Below are positions 46,318-55,861 of a DNA stretch of 64,000 bases, one piece after another; within the stretch, counting starts at the first letter, position 1, and each line of letters opens with the position of its first letter. The notes below the pieces were generated by a model. That model had not been told where the DNA came from, did not search any database, and saw nothing but the letters and a program-made list of their open reading frames with translations. Both the position numbers and the translations under genes were made by a program. Source of the DNA: Silene latifolia (lineage: Eukaryota; Streptophyta; Magnoliopsida; Caryophyllales; Caryophyllaceae). The DNA is taken from NCBI RefSeq assembly GCF_048544455.1, contig NC_133537.1, positions 311,153,738 to 311,217,737 on the forward strand, given 5' to 3'.

Positions 46318-47048
46318 CTATACACCCACAGGAGGCGAGCCTAACATTCCAGCAACCCCGTTTGATATGGCAGCCTTGGATGGTTCAGAAAAATTAAGAG
46401 GTTCAACAATCTTGTAAGCATCGACTTTTGTAGTCTCCAAAGCAGTAAGGAATATAATTTGGACGGATCGGCACTGCACGCAATAATGTGTGAGTGGCAA
46501 ATCCTCTGTACAAACCAGGTATTCCGTCAGCTTTGAGTATGGTTCTAACAGCTGAATATGCAGTTCTGTCATCAATATCCTTAGATGCGACATGTAGCCT
46601 AGTCTTGACAACAAAAACTGGATAAAGAGCGACTGTTATCCCTGTAAATAGCCCAGCTCCAACAACATAAAATTTAGTCTTGTCGAGCCTGCAAGCAAAG
46701 TTTAATCTCAGAAAAACGGAACAGATGGCGAGTTTGGTGTTGGAAACAAGTATTCAACAGTCATCCATCTAAAGCATTCTTCTTTTGCAATGAAAATAAT
46801 TCATCATAAATTCCATCTATCCACTTGAGCATGGTTGATAGTTAAAATTAAGGGGATAATCTTGAAATTAAAATGATTAAACTCCAAACCAAAGTAAATA
46901 AAGATGATAAAATTATATAATGCTCACATTTCTTCATGAATTTGATCATATATAAGATTGAATGATTGATTTTTGAATGGAATACTTACTTGTCCCAATT
47001 AATCTCCGTCTGTCCAAATGACGCAACTCGAGTATCTCTCTGCTCCAT
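46318..47048 (-). pseudogene. Captured mitochondrial carrier (SLC25-type) gene fragment
   Basis: Exon 1 runs 47048-46992 and starts MEQRDTRVASFGQTEINWD. A GT-AG intron follows, and exon 2 starts at 46688 in the right phase with LDKTKFYVVGAGLFTG. It continues VALYPVFVVKTRLHVA, matching the P-x(3-4)-K-x-R carrier signature, then GIPGLYRGFATH. A frameshift near 46470 leads to IIFLTALETTKVDAYKIVEP, then a stop at 46318. Carriers of this family move metabolites across the inner mitochondrial membrane and need three repeats of about 100 residues. Only about one and a half are here. The preserved splice sites show genomic DNA was captured, not cDNA. The fragment lies wholly inside the CACTA ends. 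Confidence 0.82.
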
Positions 47049-47343
47049 CGCCGAAAATTATGAATCAGGGTTACCGATTTGTATCATCAATTGGACAGTC
47101 CCTATTATTAATCCAACAAAAATAGCTTACAGATTCTAAACAATTAGGGTCAATTTAAAAACGAATCTAGCATAAATAGGGTGGTAACTTACCTAGGATA
47201 CTGAACGAGTCTGGTGAAAGAGATGCCCAGGTCAAGGTTGTCGACGAAGGCGTGAGAAGGAAATGGACGGTTGCCGGTATCATATTTGCTATTGATGATT
47301 GAATTGAAGGGATTGAGTTTTTGGGGTGTGGAGATGAAGAGAC

Positions 47344-47367
47344 GATGAATGAATGAATGAATGAATG
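47344..47367. repeat. (GAAT)n microsatellite
   Basis: About five or six units of GAAT/ATGA in the presumed captured upstream region. Confidence 0.7.
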
Positions 47368-47439
47368 CGCGACTGAACTGTGTATTAGGGAATTGTAAAG
47401 GGTTTTGCAATTAAGTCGGTTGTGATTAAAAACCGACAC

Positions 47440-47710
47440 AAAAATAAATAATGGCGGTTTTTTAGTCCAAAAAATTGTCACTTACTATTAACTTTTAGCG
47501 TCATTTTTAACGTCGGTTGTCCATATAACCGCCATAATTGACTTATAGTGGCGTTTTTTATTTGGAACCGCCATAAAAATTTCCAGTTATCACGTCGGTT
47601 CTTACATAAACCGCCACAATAGACCTCTTATATACATAAAAATTTTGTTCCCGCCAATTTATTGGGCTTTTCGCGTCGTTTCTTTTAGAACCGCCACGAT
47701 AACTGCGTCG
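47440..47710. repeat. CACTA subterminal GTGGCGGTT array (right)
   Basis: Inverted counterpart of 43141-43550: repeated AACCGCCA/TGGCGGTT motifs with ACGTCGGTT variants. Confidence 0.85.
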
Positions 47711-47734
47711 TGATAGGGGTTTTTTCTACTAGTG

Positions 47735-47737
47735 ATC
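47735..47737. repeat. CACTA target duplication, right (ATC)
   Basis: Matches 43132-43134. Confidence 0.85.
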
Positions 47738-48196
47738 CCTAAGAATAGTTTTATGGGATGATTATGGGCTCATGATGCTCTGCAGACTAAGAACAAGCTT
47801 CTGCAGTATGGGATTGCCAGTGATGCTGACTGTCTTCTGTGTGGGCAAGACACTGAATCTTAGGAACACCTCTTCTTTGCTTGTGTTTATAGAAGGAGAG
47901 TTATCCAGGCTGTGAATCAGATTATTGGGGGAGCTTTTCATACAAATGATCTGCTGGATTGGTGTTTGCATAAAAATGGTACCAAGGTCCAGAAAAGGGT
48001 GTTTGTTGTGCTTATGTGCATGATCTATCAGGTCTGGCAGCAAAGGAATAAGAGTAGGGTGGAGCTGGCTATTCTCAGGCCTGAAATGCTTAACAAAGTG
48101 ATAGAGCAGGAGGTGAAAGCTAGGATTAGGAGTAGGGATATGCAACATTTGAAACATGATAATCTTGAATGGCTAGATAGAATGAATTTCTTGTAA
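47738..48196 (+). pseudogene. LINE ORF2, 3' portion: zf-RVT tail
   Basis: It resumes the interrupted frame with PKNSFMG, a stop in place of Trp, then WAHDALQTKNKLLQYGIASD and the zinc cluster CLLCGQDTES followed by HLFFACVY. A stop lies at 47861-47863. The C-terminus RIRSRDMQHLKHDNLEWL ends at 48196. It corresponds to the zinc-binding end of the LINE at 1526-2704. Confidence 0.85.
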
Positions 48197-48267
48197 TTAT
48201 TATATATGGCCCTTGTACTATGATATCCTTTTTTTTTAATATATTCTTACATTTTACCAAAAAAAAG

Positions 48268-48717
48268 GTACCAACAAAATAAGTAGCAACCGACAAAAAT
48301 CCATGGAAACGAAAGAAAAACAACAAGAAACATCACTCTAAACTCGGCTCCTCCATCTCCTCATCTCCACGTTCTCCTTCGGATGTACCTGCTCGCGCTG
48401 TACCCTCGTCTGTGGTAGTTCCTGCACTCGAGTCCCGTCCTACTCGCCATGGCGCCAAATAACCGAAAGGATAACGCCCAGGCTCGCCCCATGTAGTCGG
48501 ATCTACTCAAAAGGAGTGGAAGACGTCACTATCATCCTCAACATTCCTCCAGCACACTGGTTGGGCCGAGTCGGTCCCAATGCCCTGCACATACGCCATC
48601 TCATGAAGGTTCCGAAGCGTCAGAGTGCGGATACCCTCTCAGTGAGCTCACTCATCTGCATCGCGGGACTAAAGGAAGGCGGGTAACCGGGATACTAATA
48701 CTAAGGAAGCACGGGCT
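48268..48717 (-). mobile_element. Short gypsy element internal region, copy 1 (5' part), with conserved short ORF
   Basis: The minus strand encodes TLRNLHEMAYVQGIGTDSAQ and then WRNVEDDSDVFHSF before a stop. This closely parallels copy 2 (TLRNMHEMAYTQGIGIEGPH at 51572-51725). The shared protein phrase with different codons suggests past selection on a protein. I do not recognise the family. No clear tRNA-Met primer site follows the LTR. Confidence 0.5.
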
Positions 48718-50012
48718 ATAAAACCCCCATATCCAGAGGAGCCTTAACTAGGCCTTCCTTAGCATATAAGGGCATTACCATCTCGGTTACTCGAGGACAG
48801 CAATAATCAAACGTCGATAAAAGAACTATTATGTTATATTACAAGTGTTTTAAACCAACTGATGATATAAAAGTTACAACTCAAAGACTACTTGCTATAA
48901 CTATCAAATCTCGTGAAGACTCATCCCTGCCCGGACTCCAGCTATCAACGACATCAACACCTGCTAAGACAGACTGCTCACCATAAGGGATCACGGCAGA
49001 CACATAAAACAAGAAGACAACCACACAAGGTCGGTACTGAGATAAAACACAACAAAGCCAACAACAACTAGCAATACAATGTAACACCATCAGCCACACA
49101 CAAGCACCCCCACACCGATCAATCTCCGTCACCGATTGTCCACCGGACCAGCCCTGCCAGTGGGGGACCCCAGCCGTACAGACCAAATTCTCGCTCATCA
49201 TACCGAGCGATAACCCTGTCCCATTAATGTGCACATCCCTTTCCGTGGCGGGTTCCACGAAGGGCGAAACTAGGGCGTGAAGCCACTCCCTCTAGTGACT
49301 CCACTCAGCCGAGAACGCATCTCGAGAACCAGAGACAAACAATCATAATCACAATACAATATCACAACCGTCAGTACGAATACGACAACACACAGCAACC
49401 ACAATACAACCACAGCAACCGACACACTAAACCATCTACAGAAATTGAGTAGGCGAACCTACCTTTAAGCAACTGCAACCAATCCATGCCAACATACGAC
49501 ATATCCAGCAATCAAGCAAAGCCTATAACCACAACACAACATCTATTACTACCAAGCAAACCCTAACTGTAAAGACAAAGATACGGATGATGATGATGAT
49601 GACATACCTATAAAGAGAAATCCGGCTAAAGACCGCTACCCGACTCAAACTATGCTCTCCTAAGGCACAAGGACCCTCAAAAGGCTTCCATGGAGGTTTT
49701 ATGGTGAAGGGAAGGAAAAGAGGCGACTGAAGGAAAGGAGGAATGAGGCGGAAATGATTTGTGGATTTAACAAAACGCGATTAAAAACCCTCGCTGAAAA
49801 CCCGATACTCGATCGAGTACCCCACATACTCGATCGAGTGACCCCTTACTCGATTGAGTAACCATGCTACTCTATCGAGTAGCCTCTACTCTATCGAGCA
49901 CCACTCATAACTTGTAACCCAAGATGGCTTTGGCACGCACTTCTAAGAACTATTCCCGCTCCCAAGGTCAGTCAACGCTGGTCAACGGGTCTCTAAAAGG
50001 GCGGGTATTACA
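48718..50012 (-). mobile_element. Gypsy LTR shared by two short elements
   Basis: On the minus strand it starts TGTAATACCCGCCC at 50012, directly after a purine tract and hairpin, and ends near 48718 (GGGGGTTTTATA). Length is about 1.3 kb. Its far end resembles 14817-15044 and its start resembles 39045-39264. It carries a palindrome cluster (49805-49899). The left limit is less certain than the right. Confidence 0.68.
49805..49899. repeat. CTCGATCGAG palindrome cluster
   Basis: Five copies, two as CTCTATCGAG and one as CTCGATTGAG, in 95 bp. Confidence 0.88.
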
Positions 50013-50030
50013 GTCTTCCCCTCTTAAAAA

Positions 50031-50050
50031 GAACTTCGTCCCCGAAGTTC
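50031..50050. other. Conserved perfect hairpin, copy 2a
   Basis: GAACTTCGTCCCCGAAGTTC, 19 bp from the LTR start and adjoining the tract TTTTTAAGAGGGGAAGA on the minus strand. Confidence 0.82.
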
Positions 50051-50597
50051 AAATCACCTAACTCAACGCACAAGACACGGGAAGACACGACATCTCTATC
50101 CTTTCGACACAAATCACCTACTTCCCTGAAACGACATCCGTCATGTCATCATATCATCATTATCTAACGCTCTATTCATATCGACTCTTACAGCTATCAT
50201 ATAAACATCATCATTATCAATTGTCACTCTATATGTATACATCCACCCTTACAAACTATCATATATAAAACATCAACCTCGCAATACGATCCAGCACAAA
50301 CGACGATCACCCATCATTTGGTAACAACTATCGACCCGAAACATATCTCATAACTAATACCACCATGTTACTCAACAACACGATTCTATTACGACACATT
50401 GCACCACAACTATCTCTTTATGACATACTATCACATTCACTTCAATGAACTAAGGTAACCACTTACACTTCATATAAGCAATGTGATCAAAGTACTAGAA
50501 AATTTTGTAATTAAACAACAAAACATTAGAAACGAATAACAATATAACTTCAAAATCAGCCTTTTTATTTTGCGACATTACTCTTCCCCTCTAAATG

Positions 50598-50617
50598 GAA
50601 CTTCGTCCCCGAAGTTC
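50598..50617. other. Conserved perfect hairpin, copy 2b
   Basis: GAACTTCGTCCCCGAAGTTC again, with a purine tract (TTTAGAGGGGAAGAG) and TAATGTCGCA on the minus strand. Confidence 0.8.
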
Positions 50618-51028
50618 ACCACCAAAATTACCACACATATTACCTATTACTTGTATCACAACATAAATTAGAACCACGTTATTTATTATGGACATTACTC
50701 ACTAAGCCTATACTCGTTAAATTAGAAATCAAACACAAACCACCGTAATAACTAGCCGTCGTCGATAAAGCACGTTAATATCGTATGCACAAGCGTATGA
50801 AAAATGTAACTCCGATGAATAGATCGTAATATGGCATTAAAGCAACGAGAAACCATCGCCACTCCACTATTTGTTAGGGATATGTATGTAAACTCAAGCA
50901 CGACTTCTAACATACGAAATTAACGGTTCAAAGGTGTTACTACGCACTAATAACCACGTTAAACATCAAATTTGCAATTATGAAACAATTGAACACTTTT
51001 AATTTTTGAAAACTTTTTGTAACAGTGC

Positions 51029-51180
51029 TACTCGATCGAGTATGTGGTGGTACTCGATCGATTGCCCTACTACTCGATCGAGTGTCTTGGCTACTCGATC
51101 GAGTAGCCCTGAGATCAGAATGTCTCTGTTCTGCCACACCTATAGCTACTCGATCGAGTACAGGGTATTCTGTCGAGTAC
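51029..51180. repeat. CTCGATCGAG palindrome cluster
   Basis: Six copies, two with a mismatch, in 152 bp. Confidence 0.88.
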
Positions 51181-51571
51181 CTATAGGTCGAAACTCTTGG
51201 GAAACCTGCCATAACCGCACGTATATATACAAAATTGTCACATAATATTGAGTCGGAATGACCTCCCGACTCATAAAAATCCTGCAACAAAGTCAAGTAA
51301 TAAATCCGGCCTTATGGCCAAGCATACAAATCCGAAAAAATAAAAGGTCCTAACAACCAACAACTACCAACATCCACGACCAACAATCATAATCAAGATA
51401 AAGAAACTAGGAGTATCACTGCTCCTGCTGCTGCTGATGCTCAACCATCAACTCATCTCATCCACCATCACCTCCCGAGGTGCCCGCTCCCGACGACCCG
51501 ATGCCTGCATCAACTCCCGCTCCCACTCCCGAGCCTACATGCCATTAGGTCAAACCACCGTTGGGAAAAGA

Positions 51572-51725
51572 CTAACGCGTCCCCCAAGCTGACTGATCCA
51601 CTCCATAAGAGTGGAAAACCCCATTATAGTCCCCAATACCACTCCACCAAACCGGATGCGGTCCCTCGATCCCTATCCCTTGAGTGTACGCCATCTCGTG
51701 CATATTCCTGAGTGTCAGAGTAGAT
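51572..51725 (-). CDS. Conserved short ORF of the gypsy elements (partial, unknown)
   Basis: The minus-strand frame reads TLRNMHEMAYTQGIGIEGPH, PVWWSGIGDYNGVFHSYGVD, QSAWGTR and a stop. The other copy at 48400-48640 keeps HEMAY-x-QGIG and VFHS. Its N-terminus is cut by Tat2, so the full protein is not in the window. It might be part of a gag- or env-position protein. No known domain is evident. Confidence 0.45.
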
Positions 51726-53230
51726 GACACTGTGGACAAAGCCCTCGGGAACTGCGTCCGCGGGATCCACACTAGGCATAATCGACTCGAGGTTCTTTCG
51801 AATCGAATTAAGACAAATTAGAGTCGCCACCAAGTTTTTTGGGAACTTGGAACCGTTCAAGTCAACTTTACACCTTTCATCGAAAAGCATAAAGCCAATC
51901 GACTACGAGTGATTAAAGATAAAGACCTGTACCCTATATCACTCGATTTGAATGACTCTCGTAATCCAATGGTATTTAGACGGATCCATAAACCATAGAT
52001 CTTGAGTAAGGGGTGAGGGTACGTGTTAGGAAGCCCGTAAGGACACCTAACCCCGCCCGTCAATAACGGCTTCTACTAAGTCAAGTGTCGGATTTCAAAC
52101 AAGGTCATGGCTACTACGATATATGATATGCAAACATCGTTTTCAAAACCCTAACATATGAAGTTTCTATGTCGATTTAGATGCAACTAAACTAACTTTG
52201 TCAAAGTTGTAATTTAGCATGTGGGTTGATTGATCTAACAACATATAAACGAAACAAACAAGGCTTAGGGGGAATGGGGGAGCCGTTGGGATCTACCCTA
52301 TTACAACCCAGGCATTTCATGCCGACACAACGAGAAATTAAAGATACAACTCGATCTAAAATACAACGCTATACACAAAACCGTACACGACACATTACAC
52401 GGCCAACTCGGCCTAGGGAAACGTGCACAAAGGGGGTGGCCCACGGCTTACATGACTCACGGCCTTGGGTCACTCCTCGTAATGCATGCTTTCGCTTAAT
52501 CTTATCGAATTAGACATAGGGCCACACACCAAAGCATGCATTAGCATAAATCGGGCCATGTTGCTTTAAACAACATGCGATTTACTACGCTCTTACATGC
52601 ATTGGGGCACAACCATCTAACCAAACAAGACTAAGGTTTTTGAAGAAGTTTTGACTCGATAAAAGTAAAACAAACTTGAAAATTACAACCCGATGAACAA
52701 ACTATAAATTACAAGCTACGAAACGACAAAGAACAAATGATATAAAACAAACGAAACAAGAAAAGGCACGACCACCCTCACGGCCTAAAGCCACGTCCAC
52801 CCTAGTTCCTAGGTTAGATTCATTAGATTAGATAGATTTGCGAAGCGATGCGGGATGTACATTAGAAAACGATGATAAAAGAGGTCAGAAAGCTTTGCCT
52901 AAAACCGGGTGCTCTACACGGCATAAAGGGTCGAATTAGGTCAAGTTCGCTAACTAATTTAACTCATCGAGTGTTAATAAGAAGGTGCTAATCACGTACT
53001 CTTATACTAGCAAAAAATTATGTGAAAGAGAGAGATGCATTCAATTAAGTTACAGAATTGTTAGTTGATTTTAGTGCTTGTGTCGAAGCCACCTAACGTG
53101 TCTAATTAGGTTATTAAATTGATCTAATGTCATCTAAATGAGTCATATGTTAAACAATCAGAGGTCGAACTAACATGTGAATGGTCCTTGGGCAGGTCGA
53201 ATTAAACGAAACTAGAGAGGGGTCAAAAGC

Positions 53231-53233
53231 GAG
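53231..53233. repeat. CACTA-2 target duplication, left (GAG)
   Basis: GAG precedes CACTACAAG and also follows the right end at 54978-54980. Confidence 0.82.
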
Positions 53234-53254
53234 CACTACAAGAAAAACTAAAAC

Positions 53255-53620
53255 AGGCGACCGAAATTTGGCGACTGATATATTCAGACGCCAAATTGGC
53301 GACTGATTTTCAAATTGGCGACTGAAATCAGTCGCCAATTTGGCGACTGTCTTTTTTAAAAAGGGAATCAAACTTGGCGACCGAGATTTTTAATTTGGCG
53401 ACTGATTTATGTGTAGTCGCCAATTTGGCGATCGAAATTGATCGCCAAAATGAATTTCAGTCGCCAATTTTCTTAGTAGAAACCAGGCTGTCATTTTTTA
53501 AAAAAGGAATCAATTTGGCGACCGAGTTTTAAAATTTGGCGACTGATGTATGTGTAGTCGCCAAATTTGGCGACTGAAATGCAGTCGCCAAATGGCTTTT
53601 CAGTCGCCAAATTTGTTTAT
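53255..53620. repeat. CACTA-2 subterminal TTGGCGACTGA array
   Basis: About a dozen copies of GGCGACTG or CAGTCGCC, many as adjacent inverted pairs able to form hairpins. Confidence 0.88.
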
Positions 53621-54007
53621 AGAAAAACGGAACTCCTCTCTCCTGCTTTACTCTTTCGAAACAAAAAAAAAAAAAAAGAGAGGAAAGCAGCGGGCGACGA
53701 CAACAACCACACAACCACACCGCCACTTCCACCACTTCCACCACCGTGACCACCGTTCTCATTGCCTCCATCACTCTCTTTAATTAGGTTAGTTTTTTTT
53801 TGTTTAATTTCAGTTTAATTTGTTTAATTTGTTAGATTAATTTGTAGTTAGTTTGATTAATTTGTGGTTAGTTTGTTAGATTTATTTGTAGTTAGTATGT
53901 TAGATTAATTTGTAGTTAGATTTAGTTTAATTTGTGTTTGAATTAAAAGGGAATGATTAAGGGGGTTTGTGTTTAGGTTTAGGGTTATGGGTGGGGGTTT
54001 GGTCGGC

Positions 54008-54092
54008 CGTGGGTGGTGGCGGTGGGGGAAGGGTGGCCGTGGGTGGTGGCGGTGGAGGAAGGGTGGCCGTGGGTGGTGGCGGTGGGGGAAGG
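54008..54092. repeat. 30-bp GC-rich minisatellite, about 3 copies
   Basis: Unit GGTGGCCGTGGGTGGTGGCG plus GTGGGGGAAG, three tandem copies with one or two differences. Confidence 0.88.
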
Positions 54093-54096
54093 GAAT

Positions 54097-54152
54097 TATT
54101 GTTATTATTATTAGTATTAGTATTATTATTAGTATTAGTATTATTATTATTA

Positions 54153-54203
<51 letters not shown>
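54097..54203. repeat. (TTA)n / (TTAGTA)n microsatellite
   Basis: About 105 bp of ATT triplets interspersed with AGT. The leucine- and isoleucine-only frames here are artefacts of the repeat. Confidence 0.95.
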
Positions 54204-54204
<1 letters not shown>

Positions 54205-54483
54205 TAATTAAACCGCCTTATTATTATTAATGTTAAGGTAAGTGAAACCGTCCTTTGCATTAATGGAATTAGCTAAGTGGAACCGTCTTTTGGATTAAGA
54301 GAAATTATCTATTAGCTAAGTAGAACCTTCTTTAGGACTTGATTTTGATAAATTTAGTAAGTTTTTGAGCCGGCGGGATTATGGTAAGTTTTATTCTTTA
54401 TTAGTCTACTATTTTGTTTTTTTTGTATAGTTTTTTTTAAAAATAATAATTGTTTGTAATTTTACATGTTCAAAATAAATGCA

Positions 54484-54833
54484 GGTTTATGGACGATTGC
54501 GTGGTACGAGGTGTCACGAAAAGCACGAAGACTAATTTCGTGGGTCCAATTCCTACATCGTGGACACAAGCTTCTCAAGCACAAAGAGATGCGTGGTTCA
54601 ATAACTTTCGGGTATATATTTTCCGTAATTCTTTGTTTTAATAACCAAGGTTATACTTTTATAAATACTAATATGAAATTTTGTCGCTTTTTTTTTGTAG
54701 CAAGCATATGCTTGGTCATCGTCTCAAGAACGGAATGTCCGTATCAGGTACGAGGAAGTCGGTACTCGACGATATCGGGACGTGATTTGGAAGGTAGTTA
54801 GGCGCCCAAAGGAACCAGACCACATGAAAGGTA
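54484..54833 (+). pseudogene. CACTA-2 transposase-associated exons (TNPA-like, partial)
   Basis: Exon A (54484-54612) reads FMDDCVVRGVTKSTKTNFVG and WTQASQAQRDAWFNNFR before a GT donor. Exon B (about 54702-54832) reads QAYAWSSSQERNVRIRYEEV and YRDVIWKVVRRPKEPDHMK before another GT. The W...F...Y.W spacing resembles the second protein of plant CACTA elements. There is no catalytic transposase. Splice sites look intact, but there is no clear start or end. Confidence 0.55.
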
Positions 54834-54977
54834 TTTAATTAACTTGTTTTGTTATTTGTATTAATTAGTATATACTCTCTTATATTATAAATAATATCAG
54901 TAACTTATTAGTTATGATTTCATATGTGTAATTTCAGTCGCCAAAATCAGTCGCCTGTTTTAATTCTTTTTGTAGTG

Positions 54978-54980
54978 GAG
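54978..54980. repeat. CACTA-2 target duplication, right (GAG)
   Basis: Matches 53231-53233. Confidence 0.82.
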
Positions 54981-55852
54981 GAACGAAGTTAGAAATCGTT
55001 TTATTAATGCCCTACCTTGAACACGAGGATATGTAAATGAGACGGGGTGTACGACCGACTGATGTGGCGGATTTCTTTCCCATCTCAAGTCAACGCGGGT
55101 GTTCGTGGTGGTACTTTAACTCATACTCGGACTAAACAAGTTTCATAGTTAACGAAAACAAACGATAAACAAAGTAAAAACGAACTATAAAAAAACAAAC
55201 ATAAAATAACGAAATAAAAGGGAGAAGAGGAGGATTCGATGCACCCTCAACCTACATGTATCGTTGACACCGTCTTGGGTCGTAATCGATGGTAGATTTT
55301 ATCTCGAGAGGCCGTCGTCGACGAAGGAACAAAGCAACAACACGTTTTTTGCAAATCTGGACAGCAACTTTCAAACTGCGATTTCTCTCTCGTTTCACGG
55401 TGAAAATTCGATTTAAAAGATGTTTTGAAAACTATAAAGAGAGGAGAACAGAGATCTTAAAATAATCCCTGCTCGTTTTGAATTATTGGGCACGAAAAAC
55501 GAGCACAAATAGAACTGGACAGACAGGCAAAACCGCGAAAACAGAGTGTATGACACTCTGTTTTTCGAGGGGATTCGTGTACTCTCAAGGGCAATTTGGC
55601 TCGTAAATCTTTGTCTAAGATGTAGATGGATGTTATGTTGTTAATTAGGAACAAGAAACTCGAATTTTAATGGAGATTTGAAGGGGAAACGAATTGTATT
55701 TCGAGAGAGACACAAACTGTTCCAGTTTGGATGTCTCGGTTTTGTCGAGGGTTTTTGAGAGGCAATTAGGGTTTGTTTCTGGAGTTTAAAGCTTGCAAGT
55801 GACGGTAGTATGTATGGAGAACTTAGAGGAATGAATGTATGGTAAAGGGGGG

Positions 55853-55861
55853 GTATTTATA
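55853..55861 (-). promoter_or_regulatory. Probable Tat2 LTR TATA box
   Basis: The minus strand reads TATAAATAC in the middle of the LTR, preceded by GC-poor DNA. It is a similar motif to Tat1's GTATAAATAG. Confidence 0.5.

Larger units (their letters stand above)
43135..47734. mobile_element. Non-autonomous CACTA (En/Spm) transposon, 4.6 kb
   Basis: Ends CACTAGTAGAAAAACCCC and GGGGTTTTTTCTACTAGTG with a 3-bp ATC duplication. Subterminal regions (43150-43550 and 47440-47710) carry many direct and inverted copies of TATAGTGGCGGTT, the expected transposase-binding array. I found no transposase. The interior carries a fragment of a mitochondrial carrier gene. Confidence 0.92.
40813..48267 (+). 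mobile_element. L1-type LINE, split by a CACTA element
   Basis: The element inserted into a gypsy internal region. It starts within ORF2 (endonuclease end) and finishes in an A-run (48260-48266). GTACGAACAAA (40813) and GTACCAACAAA (48268) look like its target duplication with one mismatch. The 4.6-kb CACTA at 43135-47734 interrupts the zf-RVT region. Confidence 0.78.
50013..51730 (-). mobile_element. Short gypsy element internal region, copy 2 (3' part)
   Basis: Same order as 39265-40812: purine tract plus hairpin at 50013-50050, AT-rich DNA, second hairpin at 50598-50617, palindrome cluster at 51029-51180, then the conserved short ORF (51572-51725, minus). Tat2 has inserted at its right edge. 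Confidence 0.6.
53234..54977 (+). mobile_element. Small CACTA element inside the Tat2 LTR
   Basis: 1744 bp with inverted ends CACTACAAGAAAAACTAAAA and TTTTAATTCTTTTTGTAGTG and a GAG duplication. Subterminal DNA (53255-53620) holds many GGCGACTGA / TCAGTCGCC repeats in both orientations. It is a different family from CACTA-1. The unoccupied LTR sequence is seen at the end of the window (63990-64000), which supports insertion after the LTR existed. Confidence 0.92.

Noticed and set aside
35270..51180. Regularly spaced palindromes that could suggest a CRISPR array
   Set aside because: Spacing is irregular, the repeat is only 10 bp and palindromic, there are no cas genes, and the DNA is eukaryotic retroelement LTR.
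51572..52513. Frames common to 51600-52513 and 62333-63298 that looked like a conserved gene pair
   Set aside because: Most of the shared part is LTR duplicated at both ends of Tat2, so identity reflects the LTR, not protein conservation.
53967..54230. Frames encoding Gly-rich then poly-Leu or poly-Ile protein
   Set aside because: Pure translation of a minisatellite followed by a (TTA)n microsatellite.
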